From Veillonella montpellierensis DSM 17217 (GTDB lineage: Bacteria; Bacillota; Negativicutes; Veillonellales; Veillonellaceae), in assembly GCF_000426745.1 (NCBI RefSeq), contig NZ_AUFY01000001.1:62001-126000 (forward strand): 64,000 nt of DNA. The letters run 5' to 3'. How positions within the stretch are numbered: the stretch's first letter is position 1; the number at the start of each line of letters is the position of its first letter. The position numbers were made by a program, and so were the translations under genes. This document shows, piece after piece, positions 1-9,681 of the stretch. Under the pieces are notes generated by a model, which saw only the letters and a list, made by a program, of their open reading frames with translations, was not told where the DNA came from and made no database searches.

Positions 1-382
<382 letters not shown>

Positions 383-406
383 TTACTCCTCTACTATATT
401 GCAAAA

Positions 407-436
407 ATAAGAGAACACTATTCGGTGTTCTCTTAT
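407..436 (-). terminator. Terminator hairpin between tsf and pyrH
   Basis: Twelve-base perfect arms (ATAAGAGAACAC / GTGTTCTCTTAT) surround a six-base loop. On the minus strand the stem is followed by a T-rich run (TTATTTTTG). It starts about 8 bases after the tsf stop. It probably terminates part of the rpsB-tsf message and lowers pyrH expression. Confidence 0.8.
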
Positions 437-443
437 CTATATC

Positions 444-1124
444 TTACTTACCAGCGAATGCCATTACTTCTGCTGCGAAGTCATCATTACGTTTTTCAAG
501 GCCTTCACCTAAACCATAACGAACAAAACGGCGTACGTTAATGTTTTCACCGATTTTTGCAATATTTTCATTAATGATATCAGTAACTGTTTTGTCACCA
601 TCTTTAATAAATACTTGCTCCAATAAGCAATTCTCTTTATAATATTTTTCAATACGGCCATTAACCATTTTTTCCAATACTGCCGCAGGTTTTGGTTTAC
701 GACCAGCTTTAACGTCTTCTTCTGCTTCTGTCTTAGCCTGTTCAAGAAGAACTGCTTTTTCATGCTCAATAACAGTTGCTGGCACATCTTCACGTTTTAA
801 ATATGCTGGATTAGTAGCAGCAATTTGCATAGCAATATCTTTTGCCAATGCTTGGAAATCATCTGTTTTAGCAACAAAGTCAGTTTCACAGTTAACTTCT
901 ACTAATACGCCAATACGTCCGCCGCCATGAATATAAGATGCAACAACACCTTCAGCAGCAATACGTCCAGCTTTTTTAGCGGCAGCAGCTAACCCTTTTT
1001 CACGAAGAAGATCAATCGCTTTTGCCATATCTCCATCAGTTTCAGTCAATGCTTTTTTGCAGTCCATCATTCCTGCACCAGTAGTTTCACGTAATTCTTT
1101 TACTTGAGCAGCTGTAATCGCCAT
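444..1124 (-). CDS. tsf: Elongation factor Ts
   Basis: EF-Ts is the guanine nucleotide exchange factor that recharges EF-Tu during translation. The N-terminal UBA-like domain carries the hallmark [12 protein letters not shown] at about residues 16-27. The start is set at the ATG at 1124 ([13 protein letters not shown]) because GGAGG lies 8 bases upstream; a longer frame starting at 1139 would overlap that ribosome binding site. At 226 residues it is shorter than E. coli EF-Ts (about 283) and matches the compact dimerisation-domain form. It is co-transcribed after rpsB, with a palindrome in the spacer and a terminator downstream. Confidence 0.97.
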   Translation of the reverse strand: MAITAAQVKELRETTGAGMMDCKKALTETDGDMAKAIDLLREKGLAAAAKKAGRIAAEGVVASYIHGGGRIGVLVEVNCETDFVAKTDDFQALAKDIAMQIAATNPAYLKREDVPATVIEHEKAVLLEQAKTEAEEDVKAGRKPKPAAVLEKMVNGRIEKYYKENCLLEQVFIKDGDKTVTDIINENIAKIGENINVRRFVRYGLGEGLEKRNDDFAAEVMAFAGK

Positions 1125-1145
1125 TCTATTATCCTCCATTACACT

Positions 1146-1176
1146 AATTAAGGTAAGGATTATCCTTACCTTAATT
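1146..1176 (-). repeat. Palindrome in the rpsB-tsf spacer
   Basis: An almost perfect inverted repeat has 14-base arms (AATTAAGGTAAGGA and its complement) around TTA. It lies between the rpsB stop and the tsf ribosome binding site. There is no T-run, so it may be an RNA-processing or partial-attenuation hairpin that sets the S2:EF-Ts ratio; that role is inference. Confidence 0.6.
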
Positions 1177-1210
1177 ATATTAAGTCATAAAAATAGTATA
1201 GTCTTATCTA

Positions 1211-1912
1211 TTAAGCTTCTTCAACCTGTTCGCCTTGACGACCTTCCAAAATAGCATCGGTCATTTTACCGGCTAATAATTTGACTGCACGAATTGCATC
1301 ATCATTAGCTGGAATTGGGAAATCAATTTCATCAGGATCACAATTAGTATCTACAGTAGCAACAACTGGGATACCCAATTTTTTAGCTTCTGCAATAGCA
1401 ATACGTTCTTTTTTAGGGTCAATAACTAGCAATGCTCCTGGCATTTTAGGCATATCTTTAATACCACCAAGGTATTTTTCTAATTTTTCCATTTCATGGC
1501 GAAGACCGATAACTTCTTTTTTAGGTAATACTTCAAATGTACCGTTTTCAGCCATTGTTTCTAATTCTTTTAAACGTTTAATACGAGTTTCAATTGTTTT
1601 AAAGTTAGTTAACATACCACCCAACCAACGTTCATTAACATAGAACATGTTGGCACGAATGGCTTCGTCCTTAATAGATTCTTGAGCTTGTTTTTTTGTA
1701 CCTACGAAAAGTACTACATCGCCGTTAGCAGCAACGTCGCGCAAGAATGCATATGCTTCTTCTACTTTTTTAACTGTTTTTGCAAGGTCAATAATATAAA
1801 TACCATTGCGTTCTGTAAAAATATACTTCGCCATTTTAGGGTTCCAACGACGAGTTTGATGTCCGAAATGAACACCGGCTTCTAATAATTGTTTCATTGA
1901 TACTACTGACAT
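1211..1912 (-). CDS. rpsB: 30S ribosomal protein S2
   Basis: Ribosomal protein S2 is a late-assembling small-subunit protein near the 30S neck. The sequence starts [27 protein letters not shown], the family N-terminus, and has the conserved stretch [16 protein letters not shown]. Its length of 233 residues is normal. The ATG at 1912 follows AACAGGAGGTAACTACC, a very strong ribosome binding site. It is first in the rpsB-tsf unit, behind a good sigma-A promoter and a leader of about 100 bases that could mediate autoregulation by S2. Confidence 0.98.
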   Translation of the reverse strand: MSVVSMKQLLEAGVHFGHQTRRWNPKMAKYIFTERNGIYIIDLAKTVKKVEEAYAFLRDVAANGDVVLFVGTKKQAQESIKDEAIRANMFYVNERWLGGMLTNFKTIETRIKRLKELETMAENGTFEVLPKKEVIGLRHEMEKLEKYLGGIKDMPKMPGALLVIDPKKERIAIAEAKKLGIPVVATVDTNCDPDEIDFPIPANDDAIRAVKLLAGKMTDAILEGRQGEQVEEA

Positions 1913-2012
1913 GGTAGTTACCTCCTGTTACTAAACCTCCGCAACTTCATCCTCCGGGCCACTCAAAATCGAGCACAGTACCGAAGTCCATCAACGTGCG
2001 TATTTTTTATAC
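1913..2012 (-). ncRNA. rpsB mRNA leader
   Basis: The predicted start site near 2012 leaves a ~100-base untranslated leader. It is much more GC-rich than nearby intergenic DNA and has two GGAGG-type segments (CGGAGGATGAAG and CGGAGGTTTAG) upstream of the real ribosome binding site. Such composition suggests a structured, conserved leader. Autogenous control of rpsB by S2 is known in other bacteria; whether this leader does that is inference. Confidence 0.45.
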
Positions 2013-2018
2013 TGGTAA

Positions 2019-2048
2019 ATTATACCATAAAGAAAGATAGAGTAGCAA
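2019..2048 (-). promoter_or_regulatory. rpsB-tsf promoter
   Basis: On the minus strand, TTGCTA (-35, 2043-2048) and TATAAT (-10, 2019-2024) are 18 bases apart. This is a good vegetative sigma promoter placed correctly for rpsB. Confidence 0.75.
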
Positions 2049-2166
2049 GTATGTTTTTTACTTATATCGATAGACTGATGGCAATGATATATGCATATGA
2101 TTATCTCCTAAACTAGTATCTATTAAAACTAGTTCTATCTATTCATCTGTTACTTGCCCCTATATA

Positions 2167-2814
2167 TTAAGCTTTTAGTTGTTTAATGACAGCGGCTCTA
2201 TCACGTGCTCCAAAAATCGCAGATCCAGCTACTAATAATTCAGCGCCCGCCCTCTTGACTGCTTCACATGTTGTAGTATTAATACCACCATCCACCTCAA
2301 TGACTACGTGAGTGTTATCCATCAACTTTAATAGTGAGGATACTTGTTTAATTTTATCAATTGTTCTCGGTATAAAAGACTGTCCCCCATATCCAGGATT
2401 AACACTCATGATCAGCACCATATCTAGATCATTAATAATATTTTCTAACATAGCAACTGGAGTTGACGGATTTAAAGCAACCCCAGCTTTCATACCTGAT
2501 GATTTAATTTGTTGAATCAATCGATGTGCATGTGGTGCAGCCTCCACATGAAATGTAAAGTATTCCACACCAATATTGGCATACTCATCAATATATGTTT
2601 CTGGATTTGTCACCATAAAATGAACATCAAAAGGCAATGTTGTATAAGGACGAATAGCCTTTACAATAGGCGTTCCAAATGTAAGATTAGGTACAAAGTG
2701 ACCATCCATTACATCAATATGTAACATATCAGCGCCACATTGTTCAATATCTGCTAATTCCTTGGCTAATTCTGCAAAATTAGCCGATAACATAGATGGT
2801 AACACTTTAACCAT
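2167..2814 (-). CDS. rpe: Ribulose-phosphate 3-epimerase
   Basis: Rpe interconverts ribulose-5-phosphate and xylulose-5-phosphate in the pentose phosphate pathway. The TIM-barrel protein begins KVLPSMLSANFAELAKEL and contains HIDVMDGHFVPNLTFG (metal-binding His and catalytic Asp), MSVNPGYGGQSFIP and EVDGGIN (second catalytic Asp). Its 215 residues are typical. The ATG at 2814 follows AGAAAGGAATTAGTT. It is the last gene of the operon from priA, about 180 bases after rsgA, a position for rpe seen in many Firmicutes. Confidence 0.97.
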   Translation of the reverse strand: MVKVLPSMLSANFAELAKELADIEQCGADMLHIDVMDGHFVPNLTFGTPIVKAIRPYTTLPFDVHFMVTNPETYIDEYANIGVEYFTFHVEAAPHAHRLIQQIKSSGMKAGVALNPSTPVAMLENIINDLDMVLIMSVNPGYGGQSFIPRTIDKIKQVSSLLKLMDNTHVVIEVDGGINTTTCEAVKRAGAELLVAGSAIFGARDRAAVIKQLKA

Positions 2815-2996
2815 AACTAATTCCTTTCTTATGAAGATACTTCTCTACACATACTAGTACTGCCTATATAAAATCCTATTTTCTATGATATATATACCTA
2901 GATTGTTAATTCAATACAACAAGAATGCTGTATATAACGCCATAATTATAGTGCGTATTCACGTGCCCGTATATAAATCTAGAACGTTTCAATATA

Positions 2997-3857
2997 TTAA
3001 CGCTGTCTTTGCTTGATGATTTCCTCTCGAATCGCCAGATACGATGCATATCGTTGTTCACTAATATATCCATTCTGCAAAGCATCTTTGATTCCACAAA
3101 TTGGCTCATGATCATGATAACAAGGACTAAACTTGCACTGTGATTCATACTGTAAAAATTCTGGGTATAAAGAGGTTAACCGTTCCAATGATATATGGGT
3201 AAATCCAATGGCACTAAAACCAGGTGTATCCATAATAAACGACTCATCATTCAAGCTAAACAAAGACGCATGGCGAGTCGTATGACGACCACGCTTAATT
3301 TTTTCACTAACTTGACCTGTTTGAAAGGAAAAACTTGGCTCTATCTCATTAAGTAAACTACTTTTACCTACTCCAGATGGACCTGCAAAAGCACTTACCT
3401 TGCCTTGTAAACAATCTCTTAATTCATCAATCCCCTCATGTGTTCGAGTTGATGTAGTTAATACGCTGTACCCTAATTGACGATATTCATTAACCAATGC
3501 ACTCGTTGATGCATCAGCTAAGTCGTATTTATTAATACAAATTCGTACATATATATCGGCATCTTCAATCATCACTAATAATTTATTTAGCAGTAATGTA
3601 TTAATATCTGGGTCATGAGCCGCTACTACTAAAATAACTTGATTGATATTAGCAATAGCTGGACGAATTAAAGAATTGACTCTATGATGAATGCGTTCTA
3701 TAAAAGCATCCTCTGATATATCAACATAATCCCCCACTAAAAGGGAATATCTGGTTTTTTTTAATCTTCCTCGCACTTTACATTCATGTACAATTCCATC
3801 CTTAGATTGTACATAAAAATAACCATTCATATTTTTTATTACAATACCTGTAGTCAT
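2997..3857 (-). CDS. rsgA: Ribosome small subunit GTPase RsgA
   Basis: RsgA is a circularly permuted GTPase that helps mature the 30S subunit. An N-terminal OB domain (about residues 1-70) precedes the GTPase, whose G4 NKYDLAD comes before the G1 P-loop GPSGVGKSSLLNE, the permuted order. The switch region has the G3-like DTPGFSAIG. The C-terminal zinc-binding segment is CKFSPCYHDHEPIC. The ATG at 3857 follows TATAGGAG and lies 7 bases after prkC. The prpC-prkC-rsgA-rpe order is conserved in Firmicutes. Confidence 0.97.
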   Translation of the reverse strand: MTTGIVIKNMNGYFYVQSKDGIVHECKVRGRLKKTRYSLLVGDYVDISEDAFIERIHHRVNSLIRPAIANINQVILVVAAHDPDINTLLLNKLLVMIEDADIYVRICINKYDLADASTSALVNEYRQLGYSVLTTSTRTHEGIDELRDCLQGKVSAFAGPSGVGKSSLLNEIEPSFSFQTGQVSEKIKRGRHTTRHASLFSLNDESFIMDTPGFSAIGFTHISLERLTSLYPEFLQYESQCKFSPCYHDHEPICGIKDALQNGYISEQRYASYLAIREEIIKQRQR

Positions 3858-3864
3858 ATAACTC

Positions 3865-5796
3865 CTATAATGTTGAATCTTGTACTAATGCACCATCTAA
3901 ATAGACTTGCACTCGCACTGTACCCACGCCAGATACTTTTTTCACTATACGGTCACCCGATTTTTTTACATCATCATAAATTACTTTTGTGCCTGTATCA
4001 TCTGTGGTAAGAATTTTTAAATGTTGATTATTAGATCCAGATGGCACTGTTACATCGACTGTACCACTCGTTCCATCTGCATTAGATGCATTATTTTCTC
4101 GTTTTTTACTATCTTGCATTTCAGTAGTAATCGTAATGCCAGCTCCTACATCTACAGACTCATTAGCTTTCAAACTTTGCTTAGTTACCAATGCAGACTC
4201 ATCAATTGATCCTTGAATATTTAATAATGAAAGCTGTGCAGAAGCTAATGTTTCTCTCGCTTCTTTTAAAGTCATTCCAATAACACTAGGAACTGTTGTT
4301 TTCTTGGCCACTAATTTATTAACAGTAATATTAACAATAGTTCCCTTAGAAACTTTAGCATTACCTGATGGATCTTGCATAATAATCACACCGTCAGGTT
4401 GTTCTGAATCATTCGCCGTCGATATTTTCCCAATGGCAAGCCCCAAATCCTTGAGTTTTTCCTTAGCTTGATCGATAGTGAGTCCTGTTAAATCCGGTAT
4501 CGTAATATCTCCAATTCCTTTACTTACTACTAAATGAACTGTACGCTGTTCCTTAACCGTTTCTCCTGCCTGTGGTGTTTGTGAAATAACTTGTCCTGCT
4601 GGTACATCTGGATTAGTTACTTCGCTCACAGAAACTCGCAAATGCTTATCTTCCAAAATATGCTTTGCTACAGAGACTTGTTTACCTACTACATTAGGAA
4701 CATCTACTGTTGCATTGCTCCAGAAATTTCCAAAACTCAAAAAGGCCCATAAAAAAGCTACTACAAAAATAGCAATAGATCCTAATAAAATATATTTTTG
4801 TGGAATACTTGCTAATTTATTTAATATACCTCTTTTTGACTCTCTATCACTAGGCTCATACTCATCTTCATAATCGCTAAGTGCATCCGCATTAACAGAT
4901 GGTAATACTTGCGTCGCAAAGTCATGAGGAATCAAACGGCTACTTTTCGAATTAACAAACCCTTGAGACAATCGTAAATCACTAATCATGTCGGAAATAG
5001 AATGAAACCGCTCAATTGGATTTTTAGCCAATGCTTTCACAACAGCAGCCTCTAACAAAGGAGGTATACTTGGATTATACCGAGTAGGTGGGCATAGAGG
5101 TTCTCGTACATGTTTTAGAGCTACACTAATAGGCGTATCCCCTTCAAATGGAACATGACCTGTTAACATTTCATATAGGACTGCACCCAAAGAATAAATG
5201 TCTGTACTACCTGTTACTGGCTTTCCACTTGCTTGTTCTGGTGATAAATAATGTGCTGACCCCATAATAGAATTAGTATACATCATGGTATTAGTCGTAT
5301 TCATAGCTCTAGCAATACCAAAATCAGTTACTTTAACACGCCCCTCTTTAGTAATTAATACATTATGAGGTTTAATATCACAGTGAACAATCCCCATAGC
5401 ATGAGCATGTTCAAGTCCTTCAGCAATAGAAATCGCAATTTTAACAGCTGTATCAATGGATAAACGACCATGTCGTAAGATATACTCTTTTAATGTTTCT
5501 CCATCTACATACTCCATAACAATGTAGTGTAATCCCTGATCAAACCCAACATCATACATATTTACAATATTAGGATGGCTTAACTTTCCTGCTGCTTGTG
5601 CCTCTCTCTTAAAGCGACTAACAAATTCATCATCATTTGCAAAATTTTGGTGCAAGATTTTAATGGCCACTGTGCGACCTAATAAAGAATCTATTCCTTT
5701 ATATACATCAGCCATACCACCGATGCCGATTTTTTCTAAAATTTTATATCGATTATCGAGGATGATTTCTTGATTATCATGTATTATATTCATCAT
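3865..5796 (-). CDS. prkC: PASTA-domain Ser/Thr protein kinase
   Basis: This is a membrane Hanks-type kinase that senses cell-wall fragments and controls growth and wall synthesis. The kinase domain (about residues 16-275) has a glycine loop IGIGGMADVYKG, the VAIK lysine near 46, catalytic HCD near 138-140 and DFG near 158-160. One transmembrane helix lies at about 335-355, followed by three PASTA repeats and a ~80-residue Ser/Asn-rich tail ending in a short beta-rich segment. The usual HRD motif is HCD here, as in some PknB-type kinases. The start is placed at ATG 5796 (or 5793), after AAAGTGGTGA; a frame from 5826 would overlap prpC more. It is paired with prpC immediately upstream. Confidence 0.94.
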   Translation of the reverse strand: MMNIIHDNQEIILDNRYKILEKIGIGGMADVYKGIDSLLGRTVAIKILHQNFANDDEFVSRFKREAQAAGKLSHPNIVNMYDVGFDQGLHYIVMEYVDGETLKEYILRHGRLSIDTAVKIAISIAEGLEHAHAMGIVHCDIKPHNVLITKEGRVKVTDFGIARAMNTTNTMMYTNSIMGSAHYLSPEQASGKPVTGSTDIYSLGAVLYEMLTGHVPFEGDTPISVALKHVREPLCPPTRYNPSIPPLLEAAVVKALAKNPIERFHSISDMISDLRLSQGFVNSKSSRLIPHDFATQVLPSVNADALSDYEDEYEPSDRESKRGILNKLASIPQKYILLGSIAIFVVAFLWAFLSFGNFWSNATVDVPNVVGKQVSVAKHILEDKHLRVSVSEVTNPDVPAGQVISQTPQAGETVKEQRTVHLVVSKGIGDITIPDLTGLTIDQAKEKLKDLGLAIGKISTANDSEQPDGVIIMQDPSGNAKVSKGTIVNITVNKLVAKKTTVPSVIGMTLKEARETLASAQLSLLNIQGSIDESALVTKQSLKANESVDVGAGITITTEMQDSKKRENNASNADGTSGTVDVTVPSGSNNQHLKILTTDDTGTKVIYDDVKKSGDRIVKKVSGVGTVRVQVYLDGALVQDSTL

Positions 5797-5812
5797 TTCA
5801 CCACTTTCCAGA

Positions 5813-6511
5813 TTACACTGTTCCAATAATAATTGTTACATTATCACTAGCACCTAAATCATATACCATAGACATTAAATGGTTTAACGCCTCTTCATCT
5901 GACGAAATCTGTTCTAATGTGTCAGCAATGATTGTATCATCAGCATAACCTGTCAATCCATCTGAACATAATAATATACGGTCACCTGATTGTACTGATA
6001 TTTCACCACTATCAACCTGAACCGTGCTCTCTACCCCCACAGCACGAGTTAACAAATTCCTTTGTGGGTGTTGTAACAACTCTTCCTTTTTAAGATGCCC
6101 ATCCACATACAATTGGTGTACCATCGAATGGTCTGTTGTAATTTGTTCTAACTGATGATTAGAATACACATATAAACGGCTATCTCCTACATTAGCCCAA
6201 TATAGTGTTTTATTAACCACAGAAGCTATAACAGCAGTAGTTCCCATCCCTTTCAACGCCGGTTCTTCTTTTGCCCGTCTAGAAATGCTCGTATTAGCAC
6301 AAGTAATCGCATCAATTAATGTGCTTTGTTGAATCGGGCTATGAGACTCTAAAAAATGAACAATTTCATCAATAGCTAATGTACTGGCTAAAGCACCACC
6401 CTTATAGCCCCCCATACCATCTGTAACAATACAACTCGTACGAGTAATAGCAAATCTATCTTCATTTTGTTTGCGAACTAGTCCAATTTTACTCATGCCA
6501 ACGCTTTTCAT
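5813..6511 (-). CDS. prpC: PP2C-type protein phosphatase
   Basis: This is the partner phosphatase that reverses PrkC phosphorylation. The PP2C metal motifs are all visible: RKQNEDRF near residues 13-20, VTDGMGGYKGG near 29-39, VGDSRLYV, LLCSDGLTGY and ASDNVTIII. Its 232 residues form a single catalytic domain. It overlaps the rlmN stop by four bases (ATGA), indicating translational coupling, and precedes prkC directly. Confidence 0.96.
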   Translation of the reverse strand: MKSVGMSKIGLVRKQNEDRFAITRTSCIVTDGMGGYKGGALASTLAIDEIVHFLESHSPIQQSTLIDAITCANTSISRRAKEEPALKGMGTTAVIASVVNKTLYWANVGDSRLYVYSNHQLEQITTDHSMVHQLYVDGHLKKEELLQHPQRNLLTRAVGVESTVQVDSGEISVQSGDRILLCSDGLTGYADDTIIADTLEQISSDEEALNHLMSMVYDLGASDNVTIIIGTV

Positions 6512-7557
6512 TGCATCGCCTCTTTCTTATATACTGCATGCTGCGCTTTCAATTGTCCACAAGCAGCTTGAATGGCATCACCCATTTCTTTTCTAACTGT
6601 AACCGATATACCGTAAGAAAAAATAATTTTTTTAAAATCAGAAATATCTTTTATCGTAGGTTTATATAAGTGAATATGTTCATTACCATTCACCGGGATT
6701 AAATTAACATTACAATTAGGAAAATTAGCTGCGATTTGACCTAATTGATGGGCACATTCTTTAGAGCTATTGATTCCTTCAATTAAAATATATTCAAATG
6801 TAACTCGTCGCTGTGTTTTTTCATAATAATACTGGAGGGCTTTCAAAATTTCCTCTAATGAATACGTAGCACCTATGGGCATAATTTTTTGTCGCATATC
6901 ATCTGTCACTGCATGTAATGATAGAGCTAATGTAATCGGTAACCCCTCATCTGCTAATAAGTAAATATTTTCTACAATACCACATGTAGATATGGTAATT
7001 TTACGATAACTAATCATACATGTTTCTGATGCATGAATAAACTTCAAGGCTTTCATAACATTATCATAGTTCTGTAATGGTTCACCAGCACCCATAACCA
7101 CTAGCGAATGGATATTCTCTTGCAGCATATAGGCAAATAGTAACACTTGTGAAACTATTTCATGAACTTCTAAATTTCTATATAGACCATTAACAGTAGA
7201 TGCGCAAAAGATGCATCCCATAGCACAACCTACTTGAGAAGATACGCATACTGAATTTCCATAATGTTGTTTCATGAGCACTGTTTCAACACGGCTACCA
7301 TCATTAAGTTCTAGTAACAATTTACGTGTCTTACCATCAGGTGCTACATGTTCTGCTATAACACGAGGTATCGATATTATACAATTTTCTTTTAACCACG
7401 TTCGTAGAGACTTAGGAAACTGTAGCATACTATCAAAATCAAAAATATATCGTTTATAGATATAATCCATCAATTGTTTAGCTCTGAATTTTTGTATATG
7501 ATAAGTTATAAATAATTCTTGCAGTTCCTGTAAAGATTTACCTAGTAATTCTATCAT
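6508..7557 (-). CDS. rlmN: 23S rRNA/tRNA adenine-C2 methyltransferase
   Basis: RlmN is a radical-SAM enzyme that methylates C2 of A2503 in 23S rRNA and A37 in some tRNAs. The cluster motif is CAMGCIFC (CX3CX2C) near residues 115-122. The C-terminal methyl-carrying cysteine lies in AACGQL near 333-338. Its 349 residues are normal for the family. The start ATG overlaps the rsmB stop by four bases, and its own stop overlaps the prpC start. RlmN rather than Cfr is favoured by context and housekeeping operon position. Confidence 0.96.
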   Translation of the reverse strand: MIELLGKSLQELQELFITYHIQKFRAKQLMDYIYKRYIFDFDSMLQFPKSLRTWLKENCIISIPRVIAEHVAPDGKTRKLLLELNDGSRVETVLMKQHYGNSVCVSSQVGCAMGCIFCASTVNGLYRNLEVHEIVSQVLLFAYMLQENIHSLVVMGAGEPLQNYDNVMKALKFIHASETCMISYRKITISTCGIVENIYLLADEGLPITLALSLHAVTDDMRQKIMPIGATYSLEEILKALQYYYEKTQRRVTFEYILIEGINSSKECAHQLGQIAANFPNCNVNLIPVNGNEHIHLYKPTIKDISDFKKIIFSYGISVTVRKEMGDAIQAACGQLKAQHAVYKKEAMQ

Positions 7558-8915
7558 AATTTCTCCTTACGCAACCGAGCCATAAAAAAACCATCCATAC
7601 GATCCGTTGCTGGATTGATGGCAAGCATTTTATTTGGCGTAGGTAAATGAAGATACTCTGATATATCATCTACTATAAAATCTTTATGTGTCATTAAAAA
7701 ATGATTTACTACATCTTCATTTTCCAAATGATTAATCGTACATGTAGAATACACTAATATACCACCTTCTTTCACTACTTTAGCTGCTTCATCAAGAATC
7801 ATAGATTGCAATTTTGGCAATTCCTCAAGATGTTTCTCATTTTTTCTCCATCTCATGTCTAATTTTTTCTGTAAAATACCTAAACCTGAACAAGGGGCAT
7901 CAACAAGAACTTTATCAAATGATTGACCATATAAGTCATGCAAATCTCTACCATCTTGCAGGCGCGTTTCTACATTGGTAACTCCCAATCGTTTAGCATT
8001 TTGATTCATCAATGCCAACTTATGCTCATGTATATCACTAGCTATAATATGTCCAGTATTATGCATCATGGCAGCTAAATGCATTGTTTTACCGCCTGGT
8101 GCGGCACAAACATCTAAAATGTAATCGCCATCCTTAGGTGCTACCACATGTGCCACAAGCATCGATGCTATATCCATAAAGGTAATTTTTCCTGTTACTA
8201 CTAAAGGATGAGTAGATAGAGATTCCTTATGAGATATAATGTAAACTGCCTCTTTTATATACTCATGTTGCTTGATAGTCCATCCAGATTGCTCTAATTC
8301 TATCAAACAATCTTCTATAGATATTTTTAATGTATTAATGCGTGCTATTAAGCATGGTTGCTCATTAAACCATTCACATAAGCCAATTGTTTTAGATAAA
8401 CCCATCTCACGTTGCCAACGTTGGATTAACCATAGTGGCTGATTATACGTATAAGCAATTCGCTCATCTTCATCATGAGCAAGTTTATCAATACTTAAAT
8501 TATCTATTTTTCGAATGGCATTTCGCAATACACCATTAACAAATCCAGATAATCCTCGTACAAATTTTTTCGCTAATTTGACACTTTCATTGACGGCCGC
8601 CGTATGAGGTACTTTATCCATATAGAAAATTTGATATAAGCCTAATCGTAAAATTTCCACCACTATCGAGGATAATCTATGTATCGGCTTATTCGTTAAA
8701 GCTACAATAATTGCATCTAAATAATTTCGCCTACGAATAACGCCATATACTAACTCTGTAAAAAATCTCCGATCTAAATCATGCAATTCATAGGTCCTAA
8801 TATAATGTGCCAATACGATATTAGCATACGCACCTTGCCGATTAATTTCCGTCAATGCTTTAATTGCCAGCAAACGAATATTTATTTTATTTATAGTAAC
8901 TTGATTTTCTCCCAT
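7554..8915 (-). CDS. rsmB: 16S rRNA m5C967 methyltransferase
   Basis: RsmB methylates cytosine 967 of 16S rRNA with SAM. An N-terminal NusB-like RNA-binding domain (about residues 10-150) precedes the Rossmann methyltransferase. SAM-binding is shown by VCAAPGGKTMHLA and the catalytic cysteines by DAPCSGLG and YSTCTINHLEN. The ATG at 8915 is preferred over a TTG three bases earlier because GAAGGA lies 7 bases upstream. It overlaps the end of the DUF116 gene by about 29 bases. Confidence 0.95.
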   Translation of the reverse strand: MGENQVTINKINIRLLAIKALTEINRQGAYANIVLAHYIRTYELHDLDRRFFTELVYGVIRRRNYLDAIIVALTNKPIHRLSSIVVEILRLGLYQIFYMDKVPHTAAVNESVKLAKKFVRGLSGFVNGVLRNAIRKIDNLSIDKLAHDEDERIAYTYNQPLWLIQRWQREMGLSKTIGLCEWFNEQPCLIARINTLKISIEDCLIELEQSGWTIKQHEYIKEAVYIISHKESLSTHPLVVTGKITFMDIASMLVAHVVAPKDGDYILDVCAAPGGKTMHLAAMMHNTGHIIASDIHEHKLALMNQNAKRLGVTNVETRLQDGRDLHDLYGQSFDKVLVDAPCSGLGILQKKLDMRWRKNEKHLEELPKLQSMILDEAAKVVKEGGILVYSTCTINHLENEDVVNHFLMTHKDFIVDDISEYLHLPTPNKMLAINPATDRMDGFFMARLRKEKL

Positions 8916-9672
8916 CAATTAGTCCTTCTACGATACGTCTAACTTTTTTTACGTCAACTCTTGTATTACAACAAGGTCCATTTGGTCTTTCATTTAATAC
9001 GCCAATAACTGGTATGGGAAAGACATCAACCATTCCACTAGCCAAGTCACGTTCACAGGCAATTGCCACAATTGCTTTTGGCTTTATTTTTTTTACTTGC
9101 ATACGAGCCAACGTGCCTCCCGTGACAACTATAAATTGACATCCATAGTCATTAGCAATTTCTAATAAGTCCCCTACTTGACACCTACCACATTGCTTAC
9201 AATTATGTATATCATGTGTTACTTTATGAACACATGTACTTTCCTGTAAACAGTGAGGCGTTAATAATAAAATTTGACGAGCCTCTACCGTATACATATG
9301 AGAAGCAACTAAATGATTTATCATATCAATCATAGATTGCCTAAATTCATCTTTACTAATTCTACATAGCCATGCAATGCCAAGACTAATAGTAGAGCAT
9401 GCATAGACAAATCGATTACTCATACGTAAAAGATAAGGCGGTACACGATAGATACCATAAACAGCTATCAGTAATATCCCGTATAAACTCCAAATTATCA
9501 CAGGTAATATCAATATAGTACATTCGATGCCTAGTGCCACACTAAAGCCAAATTGACATAAACCTGGCCACAAAAGATACATAAACAAAGCAATCCATAA
9601 TGTAATGATGATAAAAGTAACTGTCATCATAGCAATATAGAGATGATATGTTTTATAACTTTGTTCTTTCAT
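8887..9672 (-). CDS. DUF116 membrane protein
   Basis: This is a DUF116 family protein of unknown function. Two or three hydrophobic segments occupy roughly residues 9-85. The soluble C-terminal half has a cysteine-rich motif CKQCGRCQVGD near 158-168, an IACERDLASGM stretch and a final GPCCNTRVDV. The cysteines suggest metal or Fe-S binding, which is inference. The gene lies between fmt and rsmB and overlaps the start of rsmB, so it is translated with translation-factor genes. DUF116 in this position is a recurring Clostridia/Negativicutes arrangement. Confidence 0.85.
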   Translation of the reverse strand: MKEQSYKTYHLYIAMMTVTFIIITLWIALFMYLLWPGLCQFGFSVALGIECTILILPVIIWSLYGILLIAVYGIYRVPPYLLRMSNRFVYACSTISLGIAWLCRISKDEFRQSMIDMINHLVASHMYTVEARQILLLTPHCLQESTCVHKVTHDIHNCKQCGRCQVGDLLEIANDYGCQFIVVTGGTLARMQVKKIKPKAIVAIACERDLASGMVDVFPIPVIGVLNERPNGPCCNTRVDVKKVRRIVEGLIDGRKSSYYK

Positions 9673-9681
9673 ATACTACAC

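Noticed and set aside
1913-1970. Ten-codon uORF ([10 protein letters not shown]) in the rpsB leader
   Set aside because: Its ATG directly abuts the GGAGG with no spacing, so initiation is unlikely, and no conservation can be checked here.
6508-7557. Cfr-type resistance methyltransferase
   Set aside because: RlmN and Cfr are hard to tell apart by eye, but the coupled housekeeping operon position argues for RlmN.
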